Shown here: in pieces, positions 5,819 to 8,123 of the stretch
Position numbering within the stretch: the first letter of the stretch is position 1
How the letters are laid out: the number at the start of each line of letters is the position of its first letter
NCBI GenBank assembly: GCA_902766845.1
Contig: CACXFD010000104.1
Location: 1-8,123 of the forward strand
Direction: 5' to 3'
DNA length: 8,123 bases
Origin: an uncultured Lachnospiraceae bacterium
GTDB taxonomy: Bacteria > Bacillota > Clostridia > Lachnospirales > Lachnospiraceae
The notes under the pieces: generated by a model
Databases searched by the model: none
What the model was told of the DNA's origin: nothing
The model's input: the letters and a program-made list of their open reading frames with translations, nothing else
Position numbers and translations under genes: made by a program

Positions 5819-7114
5819 ATGTCACCTCAAATGTACCTGATCATCATCGTTGTGGCGCTGTTCGTCGCCATCGGCGTTGGCTGGAAGACCGGCAAGAACA
5901 TCGGTTACTGGTCCATTGCCTTTGCGTACGTGCTGGGCGTGTTCGTGTTCGGACTGACGACGAAGGACGTTCTGAGTGCCTATCCGTCCGGCCTGCTGAT
6001 CACCTTGATCGCGATCATGGCCTTCTATAACTACGCGAATGCTAACGGCGCCATGGGGCTGCTGGCTCGCAAGATCCTGTATCCGATGCGCAATTCCGTG
6101 CGGCTTCTGCCTGTTGGCTGCTTCCTGGTCGGCTGGGGCATGTCCGCAATCATCGGTTCTTCGGCTGTGACCGCGTTTTACCCGGTCATCATCTACACGA
6201 TCGCTCTGACGGCAGGCTGGGATCCGATCATCATGACGATCGCTTCCTGCTTCGGCAACATCGCCGGCGCTTCGATGCCCTGGTCACAGACCGGTGCCAT
6301 CATGAAGGGCATTCTGAAGGATATGGAATGGGCCGAAAACATGGAACTCTACACGGCCAAGACTGCTATCCTGATCACGATCGCAATGCTTGCTTTCTTT
6401 ATTCTGGCTTACATCTTTACCGGCTCTTACAAGATCAAAAAGGTCGAGATGGACAAGCCCGAAGCGTTCAACGCCATCCAGAAGAAGACCCTTGCCGTGG
6501 TCACCATCGTTGCCCTGTTCATGATCGTGCCATCGATCGGTAAGTTCATGTTCCCGGGTACCTGGCTGGCCAAGCAGGCTGCAAAGTTTGATCTGGGCCT
6601 TATCTGCTACTGCGGTGCTCTGATCTGCGGTATCCTGAACCTCGGCGACGAGAAGGCCATCATCAAGTCCATCCCGATGGGATCCTTCATCATGATCATG
6701 GGCTGCGCCACGCTGGTCGGTCTGGCCAAGACGGTCGGCGCCACGGACTTCCTGGGCGGCTTCATCTCTGAGTCGGTTCCGAAGTTCCTGATCGGACCGA
6801 TGCTGGTCCTGATCTGCGGTATCCTGTCGTTGTTCTCCTCCTATACGACGGTCATTGCCGTTATGTTCCCGGTACTGCCGGCTATCGCCGCTGCGTCCGG
6901 ACTGAGCCCTGTTTATCTGCTTTGCTGCACGCTGGGCGGCTCCCTGTCCACGTCCATCAGCCCCTTCTCTTCCGGCGGCATGATGAACATGTCCTTCTGC
7001 CCGGATCCGGTCGAACGTGAAAAACTGTTCGGCAAGCAGATCAAGACCGCTATCCTGGCGATGATCTTTTATCTGATCCTTTCGCTCGTTCAGTTCTTTG
7101 CGATCCTCGGCTAG
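5819..7114 (+). CDS. ion-transporter-superfamily carrier resembling MatC/SLC13-type dicarboxylate transporters
   Basis: 431 residues. The ATG at 5819 has AAAGG at 5806-5810. About 11-12 hydrophobic segments are visible, at roughly 5-22, 28-47, 55-73, 95-133, 136-154, 180-202, 224-240, 258-275, 285-305, 322-360, 364-384 and 410-430. Residues 60-160 resemble the N-terminal part of the malonate/dicarboxylate carrier MatC, including FYNYANANGAMGLLARK and the polar GMSAIIGSSAVTAFYP hairpin. A second related hairpin (LSLFSSYTTVIAVMFPVLP, ~336-354) gives the two-fold pseudo-symmetry typical of this superfamily, whose members move anionic organic acids with H+ or Na+. The protein is inferred to import the substrate processed by the cupin and FAD proteins. 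The closest subfamily, and hence the substrate, cannot be settled by eye; GntP- or DctM-like relatives are alternatives. A hairpin follows at 7139-7165. Confidence 0.8.
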   Translation: MSPQMYLIIIVVALFVAIGVGWKTGKNIGYWSIAFAYVLGVFVFGLTTKDVLSAYPSGLLITLIAIMAFYNYANANGAMGLLARKILYPMRNSVRLLPVGCFLVGWGMSAIIGSSAVTAFYPVIIYTIALTAGWDPIIMTIASCFGNIAGASMPWSQTGAIMKGILKDMEWAENMELYTAKTAILITIAMLAFFILAYIFTGSYKIKKVEMDKPEAFNAIQKKTLAVVTIVALFMIVPSIGKFMFPGTWLAKQAAKFDLGLICYCGALICGILNLGDEKAIIKSIPMGSFIMIMGCATLVGLAKTVGATDFLGGFISESVPKFLIGPMLVLICGILSLFSSYTTVIAVMFPVLPAIAAASGLSPVYLLCCTLGGSLSTSISPFSSGGMMNMSFCPDPVEREKLFGKQIKTAILAMIFYLILSLVQFFAILG

Positions 7115-7138
7115 TCTGAAGCCTTCTAAACGATGAGT

Positions 7139-7165
7139 GCGCTGCCGGCGATGAGCCGGCAGCGC
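7139..7165 (+). terminator. perfect 11-bp hairpin after the carrier gene (weak or partial terminator)
   Basis: GCGCTGCCGGC (7139-7149) pairs perfectly with GCCGGCAGCGC (7155-7165) around a GATGA loop, 25 nt after the carrier stop. It is followed by CGTTTACAAC, which is a poor T-run. It may reduce expression of the downstream oxidoreductase or protect the carrier mRNA end, rather than stop transcription. Confidence 0.5.
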
Positions 7166-7183
7166 CGTTTACAACACGAGATC

Positions 7184-7200
7184 GTCTGCCGCAGGCAGAC
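7184..7200 (+). other. small hairpin before the FAD oxidoreductase gene
   Basis: GTCTGCC (7184-7190) and GGCAGAC (7194-7200) form a perfect 7-bp stem with a 3-nt loop, 19 nt upstream of the ribosome binding site at 7220-7225. Its role is unknown. It could be a processing signal or a leader structure. Confidence 0.35.
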
Positions 7201-7228
7201 AGATGAAACAGAATATTACAGGTGGTTT

Positions 7229-8123
7229 ATGAATAGAATTTCGGAACTGACCGCCCTTCTGGGCGGGGAAAAAGTCCGGGCGTGGGATCCGGTCACAGAC
7301 GAGGATCGCAGTGCCGTGGCAGGAGCTGCACCTGCGGCGGTCGTGATGCCCGCGAGTGATGAGGACATCGCTGCTCTGATGGGCTGGGCGGAAGAGAATA
7401 AGGTCCCACTGGTTCCTGTAAGCTCCCGGGGCCCGCATTATAAGGGTATGACAAAGCCGGAATATGAAGGCGAGGTCGCTGTCGACCTGAGCCGCATGGA
7501 TCGGATTTTGACAGTCACCCGTGAACAGCGAATCCTTATCGTCGAGCCCGGCGTAACGTATGAAGATATTCCCGAGATCCTTGCGGAGAACGATTTGTCG
7601 ATGCCGATGCCGCTGGCTCCGAAGGCCGGAAAAAGCGTGCTGGCCAGCGTTCTGGAACTGGAACCGCGCGTCAACTGCATGCATTCCTGGAACGCCATGG
7701 AGCCGCTGCGCTGTATCGATGCCTTCTGGGCGGACGGCACGCACATGTTCACCGGTTCCGCCGCAGGCGGGCCGATGGATCTCGAAAAGCAGCATGCCAA
7801 GGGCAACTGGCAGCTCGATTCGGCCGGCCCTGCTCTGGTGGACTATTACCGCATCATGGCCGGTTCCCTCGGAACGCTTGGCATCGCCGGCTGGGTCTCC
7901 ATTCGCTGCGAAGTGCTGCCAAAGGAGCATGTGATGTTCTTTGCGGCGTCAGACGATCTGGAAAAGATCGAAGCCCTTGCGTATGAGATCATCCACAAGC
8001 GTTTCTCGGACGAACTGTTCCTGCTGGATCAGAATGCGTTTCGGAAGCTGACGAAGAGCAGTGAAGACGTGCCGCAGTGGGTCCTTGTGATCGGTATCGC
8101 CGGACGTGACAAGGCCGTGCACC
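7229..8123 (+). CDS. FAD-binding (PCMH/GlcD-type) oxidoreductase, N-terminal part, truncated by window end
   Basis: The frame is open from ATG 7229 (ribosome binding site AGGTGG at 7220-7225) to the right edge, giving 298 residues. The FAD_binding_4 fold is recognisable. It begins with a VVMPASDEDIAALMGWA strand-helix start (~38-54) and a PP-loop region at ~62-73. DLSRMDRILTV (~86-96), VEPGVTYEDI (~105-114) and the closing AGSLGTLGIAG motif (~211-221) follow. The PP-loop reads PVSSRGPHYKG instead of the common R-G-G-G-T-S form. EPLRCIDAFWADG (158-170) occupies the usual place of the strand describing the oxidised-substrate side. Family members oxidise 2-hydroxy acids such as D-lactate or glycolate, or phenolic alcohols, with FAD. 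The cap/substrate domain and any Fe-S partner subunit lie beyond the window. Probably co-transcribed with the carrier and cupin genes, though hairpins at 7139-7200 intervene. Confidence 0.85.
   Translation, partial: MNRISELTALLGGEKVRAWDPVTDEDRSAVAGAAPAAVVMPASDEDIAALMGWAEENKVPLVPVSSRGPHYKGMTKPEYEGEVAVDLSRMDRILTVTREQRILIVEPGVTYEDIPEILAENDLSMPMPLAPKAGKSVLASVLELEPRVNCMHSWNAMEPLRCIDAFWADGTHMFTGSAAGGPMDLEKQHAKGNWQLDSAGPALVDYYRIMAGSLGTLGIAGWVSIRCEVLPKEHVMFFAASDDLEKIEALAYEIIHKRFSDELFLLDQNAFRKLTKSSEDVPQWVLVIGIAGRDKAVH

Noticed and set aside
7169..7930. Minus-strand open frame of 253 codons opposite the FAD oxidoreductase
   Set aside because: The plus strand carries clear FAD-domain motifs in one uninterrupted frame. 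The minus frame shows no recognisable domain.

Overview
The window looks like a chromosomal segment of an anaerobic bacterium, probably a fairly GC-rich member of the Firmicutes (Clostridia-like). This rests on a partial [FeFe] hydrogenase at the left edge, an aldo/keto reductase with a ferredoxin-type 2x[4Fe-4S] tail, strong AGGAGG-type ribosome binding sites, and short intergenic regions ending in intrinsic-terminator hairpins. The genus cannot be told from the sequence. No tRNA, rRNA, insertion sequence, CRISPR array or integrase is visible, and no stretch over 300 bases lacks a gene.

Left part (1-3596). The C-terminal third of an [FeFe] hydrogenase catalytic subunit ends at 602 and is followed by an intrinsic terminator (722-757). 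That terminator lies only 14 nt before a membrane-anchored DUF4230 protein with a long charged coiled coil (772-1842). Next comes a very GC-rich, hairpin-dense 168-nt gap, then a Nudix hydrolase (2011-2406). The Nudix gene is convergent with the aldo/keto reductase-ferredoxin gene (2487-3596, minus strand), and an almost perfect 18-bp hairpin (2406-2445) serves both ends. These four genes share no obvious pathway.

Right part (3666-8123). A LysR-type regulator (3738-4655, minus strand) is divergent from a row of three plus-strand genes: a bicupin protein (4910-5764), an 11-12-segment membrane carrier resembling the MatC/SLC13-like ion-transporter superfamily (5819-7114), and an FAD-binding (PCMH/GlcD-type) oxidoreductase that runs off the right edge (7229 onward). 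The 254-nt divergent intergenic region is more AT-rich than the rest and carries a good promoter for the regulator, a perfect 15-bp dyad, and a second ATCA/TGAT dyad. The layout is typical of an inducible uptake-and-catabolism locus for a small organic acid: the carrier imports, the FAD enzyme oxidises, the cupin protein isomerises, decarboxylates or binds, and the regulator senses the substrate or an intermediate. The substrate is unknown, and this is the best candidate for an undescribed system here.

Base composition changes along the window. The left genes are very GC-rich (a sampled 60-base line in the coiled-coil gene is about 72% GC), the regulator is near 47% in a sampled line, and the catabolic genes are intermediate (58% in a sampled carrier line).
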